Shown here piece by piece: positions 7,805 through 15,580 of a DNA stretch of 64,000 nt. The translations under genes were made by a program, and so were the position numbers. Location of the stretch: contig MKUW01000006.1 of NCBI GenBank assembly GCA_001899005.1, positions 1 to 64,000 of the forward strand. Direction: 5' to 3'. The DNA comes from Chloroflexi bacterium 44-23 (lineage in GTDB: Bacteria > Chloroflexota > Anaerolineae > Anaerolineales > Anaerolineaceae). How positions within the stretch are numbered: position 1 is the stretch's first letter; the number at the start of each line of letters is the position of its first letter. Below the pieces are notes generated by a model. The model saw only the letters and a program-made list of their open reading frames with translations. It searched no databases and was not told where the DNA came from.

Positions 7805-8902
7805 TTATATATTTTGATGTCTATGCGCAGAAACGCTCTCAACAAACCCAATTCCTAAGAGCAGCGATGCCAGAGAACTGCCACCGTAACTGATGAACGG
7901 CAGGGTCAGCCCGGTGACCGGGATCACATTCAGGTTTACGCCGATATTAACGGCAATCTGGAAAAAGATGAGTGTGCCGAACCCGTAGGCAATCAGGGAA
8001 CCAAACAGGTCGGAAGCCATTAGACCGATCCGAAAGCAGCGTATAACCACGAAGAACAAAAGGGCAATTACAATGACAGTGCCAATAAAGCCAAATTCGT
8101 TGGCCATGGCTGAAAAAATAAAGTCGGTATGGCGTACCTTCAAAAAGCGCAGCTGCACCTGCGTGCCGTGACCGTAACCCATTCCAAACAAACCCCCAGA
8201 TCCGATCGAAATCTTGGCTTGCTCGACATTGTAATTATCACCATAACTGGCGTTCGGGTCGGGAAATATAAAATTAAGCACTCGCAGTTGTTGGTAATCT
8301 GCCAAGCGCGGGAAGGCAATTAATATCACTAAGACAACTACCACTGCAAAAATAAGAAGGTATTTGAGTGGCAAACCGGAGTAAAAGAGCAGCGCGAACC
8401 AGATAAAAAAGATGACAATCGACATACTCAAATTCGGCTGCAAAAATATCCAGATAACCACACCGGCAGTTAGAAAAAAACCTTTAAGAATCCACTGCAG
8501 ATTCTTAGGGTCAAACTGGGTTTTACTGAAGTAATCCGCCAGGATAATGATCATGATGGTTTTAACCAATTCGGATGGCTGGATCAGGATCACACCAGTA
8601 TCAAACCAGCGTGCTGAGCCATAAACAGCCGTGCCAATAACGTAAATGGCAATCAGAACCAGGACCGATAATGCATACAAAATGCGAGTAACGGAAGAAA
8701 AATAACGATAATCAATTAACGATACCAGCAAAAGAACGATCATTCCAGCTATAACAAAAATGACCTGGCGTGACACGGATCCGGCAATATCGGCATTACC
8801 GGCAACAGCCGATTGAATCATGGCAATCCCAAAAATACACAGGATTAATACACTGCCAAACAGCAGGTAATCAAATTGTTGCCAGAACTCACGCTTAATC
8901 AT
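7805..8902 (-). CDS. rodA: rod-shape SEDS glycosyltransferase RodA
   Basis: Polytopic SEDS protein of 365 residues with about ten predicted membrane helices. RodA polymerises lipid II glycan strands in the elongasome together with PBP2, which is encoded three genes upstream. Visible family features are the first helix region LLFGSVLILCIFGIAMIQSA, the loop sequence GSGGLFGMGYGHGTQ, the FSAMANEFGFIG segment, and the C-terminal VTGLTLPFISYGGSSL motif. Its ATG overlaps the stop of a preceding 43-codon frame by 8 nt. The mre context favours RodA over FtsW. Confidence 0.93.
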   Translation of the reverse strand: MIKREFWQQFDYLLFGSVLILCIFGIAMIQSAVAGNADIAGSVSRQVIFVIAGMIVLLLVSLIDYRYFSSVTRILYALSVLVLIAIYVIGTAVYGSARWFDTGVILIQPSELVKTIMIIILADYFSKTQFDPKNLQWILKGFFLTAGVVIWIFLQPNLSMSIVIFFIWFALLFYSGLPLKYLLIFAVVVVLVILIAFPRLADYQQLRVLNFIFPDPNASYGDNYNVEQAKISIGSGGLFGMGYGHGTQVQLRFLKVRHTDFIFSAMANEFGFIGTVIVIALLFFVVIRCFRIGLMASDLFGSLIAYGFGTLIFFQIAVNIGVNLNVIPVTGLTLPFISYGGSSLASLLLGIGFVESVSAHRHQNI

Positions 8903-9026
8903 TATCGCCGCCAGTCAAAACCACTCTCGCTTGGCGATTTACCAGCCCCATTGTTAAATGGGCCGCGTTGATTGCCTTACCAAAGCACCTTTTCTGCAAG
9001 GTGATTGTCTCCGCCATTCCACTCAT
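8895..9026 (-). CDS. 43-codon ORF coupled between minC and rodA
   Basis: This frame fills the 120-nt gap between minC and rodA almost exactly. Its ATG shares an ATGA overlap with the minC stop (TGA at 9023-9025), and its TAA lies 8 nt inside rodA (ATGATTAA). GAGG lies 11 nt ahead of the ATG, inside minC. The product begins MSGMAETITLQ and ends VVLTGGDND, with one Cys and several basic residues in the middle. It has no membrane segment and no family I recognise, and it does not look like MinE or MinD. The stop-start geometry on both sides is what a coupled gene would show, but a frame this short can arise by chance. Confidence 0.4.
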   Translation of the reverse strand: MSGMAETITLQKRCFGKAINAAHLTMGLVNRQARVVLTGGDND

Positions 9027-9724
9027 ACCAGGGATTTCCTCATCTTCGGTTGCCATGTTTCTGAAACAACCTGATTGGCATCGACATAAGCCATTTCAGG
9101 CTTTGGTTTTCTCTTGCGTTTAGGAAGAGTGGCAGTGAAATCAGCTATACGCAGTTGAGCAGGGGATAAATTAAGCGCACAAACAACCGCATCCAGCGTA
9201 CCTTCTGACCCGGCATGCAAAATTCCGCGACAGTGCCCCCAAACGATGATGCTTCCACCGGCAACAATTTCCCCGCCCGGATCGACATCACCAAGAATGA
9301 TCACATGTCCGCGCGATTCCACCTTAATGCCTGCGGCAACCTTTTCTTCAACCAGGAGCAAGTTACCCGCGGCCATTCGATCATCATGCTTACTTTCAAT
9401 CGCATCTGGTTTCTGTAAATTAATTTTGGTTGCCATCCCCAACATGCGGGCTGATTCAATTGTGATTGGTGATTCAGACAGCACCGCCCACAGACTGGTA
9501 TCCAGGTCACAAAGTACGTCTCGAAATTTACCCAATTCCGCAGCATTTAAATTGTGATTACCGGCATCCAATGCCACCCGTGCACCCATGAAAAAGTTGG
9601 CATTCTGGCGCATATGCTGCAGCAATTGCAGTCGAATGTCGGTCCAATCCCCCGCACCAAGCATAATTAAAAGGCCTTCACGAATTCCTTTAATTTGAAA
9701 TGCTGAATTTTCAATATTTTTCAT
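9023..9724 (-). CDS. minC: septum site-determining protein MinC
   Basis: Division inhibitor of 233 residues that blocks FtsZ assembly away from midcell when recruited by MinD. The C-terminal half is the diagnostic right-handed beta-helix: RGHVIILGDVDPGGEIVAGG followed by SIIVWGHCRGILHAG and a QLRIADF segment (about residues 135-205). The N-terminal half matches the weakly conserved MinC_N domain. A basic-proline tail (KRKRKPKP) follows. It sits between mrdA and rodA; no minD or minE lies in the window, so the partner must be encoded elsewhere or be missing. The ribosome-binding site is weak. Confidence 0.9.
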   Translation of the reverse strand: MKNIENSAFQIKGIREGLLIMLGAGDWTDIRLQLLQHMRQNANFFMGARVALDAGNHNLNAAELGKFRDVLCDLDTSLWAVLSESPITIESARMLGMATKINLQKPDAIESKHDDRMAAGNLLLVEEKVAAGIKVESRGHVIILGDVDPGGEIVAGGSIIVWGHCRGILHAGSEGTLDAVVCALNLSPAQLRIADFTATLPKRKRKPKPEMAYVDANQVVSETWQPKMRKSLV

Positions 9725-9759
9725 TGTGTTTCTTTCGCGTTAATAATTGGAAATTGCGC

Positions 9760-11856
9760 CTACGGATTGGTCTCAATCCCCAGATCAACGTTCTTCAATT
9801 CAAAATAAGCGGTCAACACATCCCGTACAATTGGGCCGGCGACAACCGATCCCTCATCTCCATTATAAACAAAGGCTAACACAACAATCTCGGGGTCATC
9901 ATAGGGAGCGTAACCAACATACCAGGCATGTGCCGGCCAAATACCGGGGTAACAAATGTCTTTTTTCTTTGCAATATCATCACAATATTCTGCGGTTCCT
10001 GTTTTTCCGGCACTTTCATAGGGAGCATTCCTGAAAATTTTTGTAGCAGTGCCATTCACAACCACCTCACGCATGCCTTCTTTTGCTTTTTGAATTACCC
10101 AGGGTTGAACTGAAATCATCTCATCAGTTTGTAAGAAATTTTCATCATACAAATGAATAACTTTATCCTTGGTAATATCACGCACCTGCACGGGAGTAAA
10201 TGGTTTGATTACATTTCCTTCAGAATCCAATATTTCTTTGATCAAAGTTGGTTTCATATAAATGCCATCGTTAGCCAGTGTAGCGAATGAAACCAGCACC
10301 TGAATCGCAGTGGCCAAAACGTAGCCTTGCCCAATGGTTGCAATGTAGGTATCACCGGTCGACCAGGTTTCACCAATAAAGATACGTTTCCAGGTTGGGT
10401 CAGGAATCAAGCCATCCGCTTCACCAGGCAATTCTATTCCGGTAAGGGCACCATAACCCAGCGCCTTGGAATACTCACCGATACGCCAAATACCCAACCC
10501 CTGAGGCACTTCGCCTGCGTACCCGCCTCCTACTTTATAAAAATAAACATCACAGGATTCTGCAACACCGCGGATGAAATCAACATCGCCATGCCCAGCC
10601 CCAGTCGATTTATAAAGATAGCATACATAATCCCTGGGAGTTCCGGGATCATTGGGGGTAAACTTTTCCAAAATGGTTATCCTGCCCGGGTCGAAAATCA
10701 CTTGTTCGGGGGTGACAACATTTTCATTTAATATCCCGATGGCTGTTCCCATTTTAAATACCGATCCTGGTGGGTGCTCAGCGGAAATGGCATGATTAAA
10801 AAGCGGCTTGCGCGGGTCAATTTGCAGTTGATTGAAATAATCAGCTGGGATAACACGCGCCAAACGGTTGTTTTCAAATGTGGGGTGTGAAACCAACGAA
10901 AGGATTTCACCCGTCTTGGGGTTCATGGCGATTACTACACCAACGCTATAACGCTCTTCACCTCTAATTAAATTTTCAGCAGCCATAGTATTTATCAGGG
11001 CTGTTTTCGCTGCGGATTGCAAGCGCGTATCAATGGTCAGTTTGATACTATTTCCTGGAATCGGATCTACCGGTACCTCAACATCGCGGATTGTTTTACC
11101 GGCACCATCCACTTCGACTACCCTTTCGCCATTAATGCCGATCAACTGATCATCCAGCGTGGCTTCAATACCAGCATAACCAACCTTATCACGGTCTGCC
11201 ACAAAACCCTGTGCTTCGTACGAATCCACAACACTGGCCGGAATTGGGCCAAGAAAGCCAACCACTTCTGCGGTCAATTCGCCGGTTGGGTAATCACGCA
11301 CCGGCACAATTTCAATATCAACCCCGGGCCATGTGTTCGCTTTTTCGCGAATGATCATGGCGATATCTGCCGGGATATTACATTTAATCTTCACCGGGTT
11401 GAATGGGGCATTTGTATCCCCAATGTAGACAATTTGCTTTATGCCAAAATCTGTGTAACACGGCGTAAAATTGCGGACAGTTTCATCATTAATTTCGCCG
11501 GCGTCAACTGGAACTCCAATCAAGGCGGATAGCTCCCGGTAAATCTGTTGCACGTCACCATTCGGAAATTCAAGATCCAACCCTGGCAGATTAGCCGGCG
11601 TGATTACGACGTTATAAGAGGCAGTATTTCGCGCCAGGACGTAACCATTGCGGTCATACAAAATTCCGCGTTGAGTGGCAATACTGATTGTTTTAATGCG
11701 GTTTTCCTCTGCTTGGGCAGCATACACTTCACCATCAACCAATTGCATACTAAAAAGTTTGTAAACGTAAAATAAAAGAACTGAAACCATCACAGCGAAA
11801 ACAAAAACGATTCGCCAGCGCTCAACTTTCTTTTTTTCTGTGCCAAGTTGGTTCAC
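9760..11856 (-). CDS. mrdA: penicillin-binding protein 2 (class B elongasome transpeptidase)
   Basis: Class B PBP of 698 residues that cross-links peptidoglycan during elongation. One N-terminal membrane anchor (about residues 14-35) is followed by the dimerisation domain (about 55-240) and the transpeptidase domain. Active-site motifs are Ser365-Val-Phe-Lys368, Ser434-Cys-Asp436 and Lys618-Thr-Gly620. Asp in the third position of the second motif is usual for PBP2 and separates it from FtsI, which has Asn. The gene overlaps mreD by 4 nt, and 35 nt separate it from minC. It works with RodA from the same operon. Confidence 0.95.
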   Translation of the reverse strand: MNQLGTEKKKVERWRIVFVFAVMVSVLLFYVYKLFSMQLVDGEVYAAQAEENRIKTISIATQRGILYDRNGYVLARNTASYNVVITPANLPGLDLEFPNGDVQQIYRELSALIGVPVDAGEINDETVRNFTPCYTDFGIKQIVYIGDTNAPFNPVKIKCNIPADIAMIIREKANTWPGVDIEIVPVRDYPTGELTAEVVGFLGPIPASVVDSYEAQGFVADRDKVGYAGIEATLDDQLIGINGERVVEVDGAGKTIRDVEVPVDPIPGNSIKLTIDTRLQSAAKTALINTMAAENLIRGEERYSVGVVIAMNPKTGEILSLVSHPTFENNRLARVIPADYFNQLQIDPRKPLFNHAISAEHPPGSVFKMGTAIGILNENVVTPEQVIFDPGRITILEKFTPNDPGTPRDYVCYLYKSTGAGHGDVDFIRGVAESCDVYFYKVGGGYAGEVPQGLGIWRIGEYSKALGYGALTGIELPGEADGLIPDPTWKRIFIGETWSTGDTYIATIGQGYVLATAIQVLVSFATLANDGIYMKPTLIKEILDSEGNVIKPFTPVQVRDITKDKVIHLYDENFLQTDEMISVQPWVIQKAKEGMREVVVNGTATKIFRNAPYESAGKTGTAEYCDDIAKKKDICYPGIWPAHAWYVGYAPYDDPEIVVLAFVYNGDEGSVVAGPIVRDVLTAYFELKNVDLGIETNP

Positions 11857-12359
11857 ATTTCCTCCAGGCTTGGGTATACCAGCCGCCTGATTTCCGAAAC
11901 CACAAAATAAACCGGTAAGGTAGCAATGATATTAATCATCAGGCTGGGTAAAATTATATTTTGAAAGCTATATTGAAATTCAATCTGAAATCCCAAAAAT
12001 TGGTAATAGACAGATTGAATCTCGAGGTGAAAGAACATAAATACCATACTAACAAAAAACATGGAGACTAATGGTATTTGTGGCAATCTTTCTCTTAAGA
12101 TGAGACAAAAATAAACTGCCACAGTATAAATGATCACGGTAATCCAAAAAGGTTCGGCTGAAATAAAACCGATGATAATTCCTGCCAAAAAGGAAAATAA
12201 AATCTTGTCAACTTTTGGTATCTCGTTTTGCAAGCCAAGAGCAACAATCACAAGCAATAATAAATCAGCTTTTCCAGCCTGGATCTTAAATTGGCTAAAA
12301 ATGGCCATTTGCAGCATTGTAGCTGCAAAAATAAAGAGGGCAACAAGAATTCTTTTCAC
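11853..12359 (-). CDS. mreD: rod-shape determining protein MreD
   Basis: Hydrophobic 168-residue inner-membrane protein with five or six predicted helices, the usual size and profile of MreD. MreD is poorly conserved, so the call rests largely on position: it lies between mreC (1 nt gap) and mrdA (4-nt overlap). The family-like segments are LQNEIPKVDKILFSFLAGIIIGF and LPSLMINIIATLPVYFVV. It joins MreB and MreC in the elongasome. Confidence 0.85.
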   Translation of the reverse strand: MKRILVALFIFAATMLQMAIFSQFKIQAGKADLLLLVIVALGLQNEIPKVDKILFSFLAGIIIGFISAEPFWITVIIYTVAVYFCLILRERLPQIPLVSMFFVSMVFMFFHLEIQSVYYQFLGFQIEFQYSFQNIILPSLMINIIATLPVYFVVSEIRRLVYPSLEEM

Positions 12360-12360
12360 T

Positions 12361-13206
12361 TTAAGGCGCTTGAACTGGTATCAATGGTTTGATATCCACC
12401 GGTTTGAAATTCTTAATGATCAGCACAGCCTGCAATTGAGCGAAGTCTACCACCGGTTGTACCGATGCAGATTGGAAAAGATCATTTTCCAGTTTCCGAA
12501 CAGAAATTACCTGCCCAATTAACAAATCCTTGGGGTAATTCCCACCCAGACCGGAAGTCAGAACAATTTCGCCTGTCTCAAGAACAGCAGATTGCGGAAC
12601 CATTTCAAGACTAATTTCTCCGGTAATCGAACCTTGCGTTTGGGCATCAATTTTTTGAGATTGTAATTTTACATTGACGATTGAACCAGGGTCGGTAATC
12701 AATTGGACGCGGGCAGCACCAGCAATAACTGCATCAACGCGCCCCACCAGCCCCGATTGGGTAACCACCGGCATACCTTTACGAATACCATTATCTGAAC
12801 CTTTATCAATAATTAAATAATGCAGAAACGGGCTTGGATCGCGACCGATCACAATTGCAGCGATTGGCTGCATTTGGGGGTTGTCACTTGCAAAACCAAG
12901 CAATGCTCCTAAGCTTTTGGATTGATTTAATTCCTGTTGTAAGGTAATAATCTGTGATTGTAAACGATCCACTTCGTTTTGAAGTTCGATGTTGGAAGCG
13001 CGCAATTCCGCTTCACCTTGCGGGGAATTTACGATCTGATAAATAGCGATATAGCGATTAGAAAGCCAGGCTTGTGCGTTGACCACCGGTCGTGAAATAG
13101 TTGTCAAAATTGGACCAAGATAACCGCCGAGAGCTAATAGAATTAAAGCGACAACAATAAGCAGGATGGTGATCGTTTTCCACGATTTTGATAATGAAAT
13201 TTTCAT
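12361..13206 (-). CDS. mreC: cell shape-determining protein MreC
   Basis: Periplasm-facing bitopic scaffold of 281 residues. It has an N-terminal membrane helix (about 10-30), a coiled coil (about 65-95, EAELRASNIELQNEVDRLQ), and the two beta-barrel domains typical of MreC (VIGRDPSPFLHYLIIDKGSDNGIRKGMPV region and the VLTSGLGGNYPKDLLIGQV motif). It links MreB filaments to PBP2. The spacing to mreB is 39 nt with no strong ribosome-binding site. Confidence 0.92.
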   Translation of the reverse strand: MKISLSKSWKTITILLIVVALILLALGGYLGPILTTISRPVVNAQAWLSNRYIAIYQIVNSPQGEAELRASNIELQNEVDRLQSQIITLQQELNQSKSLGALLGFASDNPQMQPIAAIVIGRDPSPFLHYLIIDKGSDNGIRKGMPVVTQSGLVGRVDAVIAGAARVQLITDPGSIVNVKLQSQKIDAQTQGSITGEISLEMVPQSAVLETGEIVLTSGLGGNYPKDLLIGQVISVRKLENDLFQSASVQPVVDFAQLQAVLIIKNFKPVDIKPLIPVQAP

Positions 13207-13245
13207 AATTATTTTTTAGTCATCAAAACCAATTGATGGCGTAAA

Positions 13246-14292
13246 TTAATCGAGTTCAACCATTAAGTTTTCATAACGATCGAGATCTTCAAGCACGATT
13301 CCAGCTCCACGGGCAACACAGGTTAAGGGATCTTCCGCTATCCAAACTCTTAAGTTTAATTCTTCTGTTAATCGTTCTTTCAAGCCTTGAATCAACGCGC
13401 CGCCACCAGCAAGGCAAATACCATTTTCTATTAAATCTGCCACAATCTCAGGTGGAACTTCATCAAGCGCATCTTTAATTGTATCAACGATCACCTGGAC
13501 CGAAGTATTGACTGCTTCCCGTATTTCTACTGAAGAAATTTCCAGTTCCTCCGGCAGTCCTGTCACCAGATTTCTGCCCCGCACGCGCATTGTTTTTTCT
13601 GTCGGGAGCGGATAGGCTGAACCGATGGTTATTTTGACTTGCTCGGCCATACGCTCACCGATCAATAAGTTGTATTTATTGCGAATATAGGTAATGATGT
13701 CCTGGTCTAGCTCATCACCCGCCACTCGCAAAGAGCGGGAGACAACCAATCCACCCATTGAAATAACAGCTACTTCAGTGGTACCACCACCAATATCAAT
13801 GATCATGCTGCCAACTACATCAGTAACCGGTAATCCGGCCCCTAGAGCAGCAGCCATGGGCTCCTCAATCAAATAAGTTTCGCGAGCGCCTGATTCCATT
13901 GAAGCGTCAAATACCGCCTTTTTCTCTACTTCGGTCGCACCTGAAGGGATGCCAATGACAACTCTTGGGCGTGGAAGTGGAACGAGCGTTTGTTGATGAG
14001 CCTTGCTTAGAAAATATTCAATTAATGCTTTAGTAATTTCATATTCTGAAATTACACCATCCCTCAATGGTCGAATTGCAATATGAGTTACCGGAGTCCG
14101 GCCAACCATCTCTTTCGCCTGCAAGCCGATTTTTTCGGGAATGCGTGTCTTCTTGTCTACCACAACCCAGGAAGGTTCATTGATGACAATACCCTTACCG
14201 CGCACATTTACCAGCGTGTTAGCTGTACCTAGATCAATACCTATGTCAAGCGAAAAAAGACCGAATAACCAGCTTAAAGGTCTAAAAGCCAA
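13246..14292 (-). CDS. mreB: rod-shape determining actin homologue MreB
   Basis: Bacterial actin of 348 residues forming membrane-bound filaments that guide the elongasome. Actin-fold motifs are clear: phosphate-1 DIGIDLGTANTLV (about 16-28), the IGIPSGATEVE segment, phosphate-2 MIIDIGGGTTEVAVIS, and the adenosine motif ICLAGGGALIQGL. The N-terminal stretch MAFRPLSWLFGLF is amphipathic and probably binds membrane. It is the first gene of the operon, with AGGAG at 14301-14305 and an extended -10 promoter upstream. Confidence 0.97.
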   Translation of the reverse strand: MAFRPLSWLFGLFSLDIGIDLGTANTLVNVRGKGIVINEPSWVVVDKKTRIPEKIGLQAKEMVGRTPVTHIAIRPLRDGVISEYEITKALIEYFLSKAHQQTLVPLPRPRVVIGIPSGATEVEKKAVFDASMESGARETYLIEEPMAAALGAGLPVTDVVGSMIIDIGGGTTEVAVISMGGLVVSRSLRVAGDELDQDIITYIRNKYNLLIGERMAEQVKITIGSAYPLPTEKTMRVRGRNLVTGLPEELEISSVEIREAVNTSVQVIVDTIKDALDEVPPEIVADLIENGICLAGGGALIQGLKERLTEELNLRVWIAEDPLTCVARGAGIVLEDLDRYENLMVELD

Positions 14293-14333
14293 ATTGTAAA
14301 CTCCTGATATGGGATTATCTAGCCTAACTTTAA

Positions 14334-14342
14334 ATTATACCA
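14334..14342 (-). promoter_or_regulatory. extended -10 promoter of the mre operon
   Basis: The minus strand reads TGGTATAAT, a consensus -10 with the TGn extension, about 40 nt upstream of the mreB ATG. No good -35 is seen at 17 nt, which fits extended -10 promoters. It lies just downstream of the stop of the preceding VTT gene. Confidence 0.6.
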
Positions 14343-14359
14343 TAAGCATAATTGGTAAA

Positions 14360-14920
14360 TTAAAGAGTACCAAACCGGCTTCCCAGTAAAAACCCACCAT
14401 AAGCAAATAAAAGCATTTTAAGCGTTTTCCCAATCGCGCAAAAAATCATAAATCGCGCAACTGGCATTTTTAAGCCGCCTGCCATAACTCCAGCCACATC
14501 GAAAAGTGGGTTAGGAACAAAGGCCATCACCAGAATCGTTATTTCGCCATACTTACGCATCCAATTTTCCAAACGTTTATAAAACGCTGCTTTTTGCATG
14601 ACCCGTTGGCCGCTTAAACCAGCCAGGTATCCCGATAATTCGCCGACTGTGGCACCTAAACCGGCAGAAACCGCCACCCCAATCGGATTAAAGACTGCCC
14701 CCATAGCGGTGGTGATCAACACACCTGGAACTGGCAGGACCAAGGAAGCATTGGCAAGCATCGACGCTAAAAAAATACCCGGATATCCAAACCCTTCCAG
14801 ATCCTTAACGTGGTCCCGATTGATAAATAAGACCACCGAAAGCACTATGACAAATGCAAGTGCAAGAATTCGCAGGATGGATTTATTTTTTTGTTCAGGA
14901 GTTGGTGATGGATTGGGCAT
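14360..14920 (-). CDS. VTT/DedA-like membrane protein
   Basis: Membrane protein of 186 residues from the VTT (SNARE-associated, DedA-like) superfamily. After an N-terminal anchor, the conserved core has the re-entrant segment LVLPVPGVLITTAMGAVFNP, the GATVGELSGYLAGLSGQ helix with its conserved Glu, and FVPNPLFDVAGVMAGGLKMP in place of the usual R-x(3)-P-x(4,5)-G region. The family is linked to lipid-carrier flipping and membrane homeostasis; the exact substrate is unknown. Its start overlaps the udk 3' end by 26 nt, so the two are translated from one message. Confidence 0.8.
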   Translation of the reverse strand: MPNPSPTPEQKNKSILRILALAFVIVLSVVLFINRDHVKDLEGFGYPGIFLASMLANASLVLPVPGVLITTAMGAVFNPIGVAVSAGLGATVGELSGYLAGLSGQRVMQKAAFYKRLENWMRKYGEITILVMAFVPNPLFDVAGVMAGGLKMPVARFMIFCAIGKTLKMLLFAYGGFLLGSRFGTL

Positions 14921-15554
14921 GGTTTCCCTGGTTTAATAAAACTTCAATTCGCGAAATAACCATATCCAACGCAACCTTATTCAACCCGCCCTCAGGAATA
15001 ATAATATCTGCATAGCGTTTGGAGGGCTCAACAAATTCCAAATGCATAGGCCGTACGGTGCGATGATACTGACTGATGACGCTCTCCATTGTACGGCCAC
15101 GTTCAGCAATATCTCGCTGCAGACGGCGAATGAAACGAATATCATCATCTGTATCTACAAAGAGCTTCACGTCAAACAATTTGCGCAATTCAGGCTCCGC
15201 AAAAATAAGAATTCCTTCGACGACCACAATTGGCTGTGGCTCAATTGTGATCGTATTTGCTGTGCGTACATGTTTGGTGAAATCATAAATTGGCAGTTCA
15301 ATCGATTTCCATTGTTTGAGCATTCGAATGTGACTAATCAGCAGCTCTGTTTCAAGTGAATCGGGATGATCATAATTAATTTCCCACCGTTGTGCTTCTG
15401 ACAGCCCGGTCGAATCGCGGTAATAGGCATCATGAGGTAAATAAGCCAATCGGTTTACGCCAACACTTTTTAAAATGGCATTTGATACCGTTGTTTTTCC
15501 TGATCCTGAACCTCCGGCGATTGCGATTACAAGAGGAGTTGAAGTTTGAGCCAT
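14895..15554 (-). CDS. udk: uridine kinase
   Basis: P-loop nucleoside kinase of 219 residues that phosphorylates uridine and cytidine for pyrimidine salvage. The Walker A motif is GGSGSGKTT at about 14-22. The uridine-binding and lid regions follow: LPHDAYYRDSTG, NYDHPDSLETELL, PIYDFTKHVRT, VVEGILIFAEPELR and RRLQRDIAERGR. The start codon is only about 6 nt downstream of a TATAAT that is part of a palindrome shared with the divergent gene at 15581, so the message may be leaderless. Confidence 0.93.
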   Translation of the reverse strand: MAQTSTPLVIAIAGGSGSGKTTVSNAILKSVGVNRLAYLPHDAYYRDSTGLSEAQRWEINYDHPDSLETELLISHIRMLKQWKSIELPIYDFTKHVRTANTITIEPQPIVVVEGILIFAEPELRKLFDVKLFVDTDDDIRFIRRLQRDIAERGRTMESVISQYHRTVRPMHLEFVEPSKRYADIIIPEGGLNKVALDMVISRIEVLLNQGNHAQSITNS

Positions 15555-15570
15555 GTTGAGATTATAATCT
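15539..15570 (+). promoter_or_regulatory. promoter of the methyltransferase-patatin gene with palindromic -10
   Basis: TTGAAG at 15539-15544 and TATAAT at 15563-15568 are 18 nt apart. The -10 lies in the perfect 12-nt palindrome AGATTATAATCT (15559-15570), so the opposite strand also carries TATAAT pointing to udk. Both start codons would be 6-12 nt from their -10 elements, giving transcripts with almost no leader. Confidence 0.5.
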
Positions 15571-15580
15571 AATTTGTAAC

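Noticed and set aside
11017..11532. 171-codon + frame inside mrdA
   Set aside because: Antisense to a well-supported penicillin-binding protein; no ribosome-binding site or family features.
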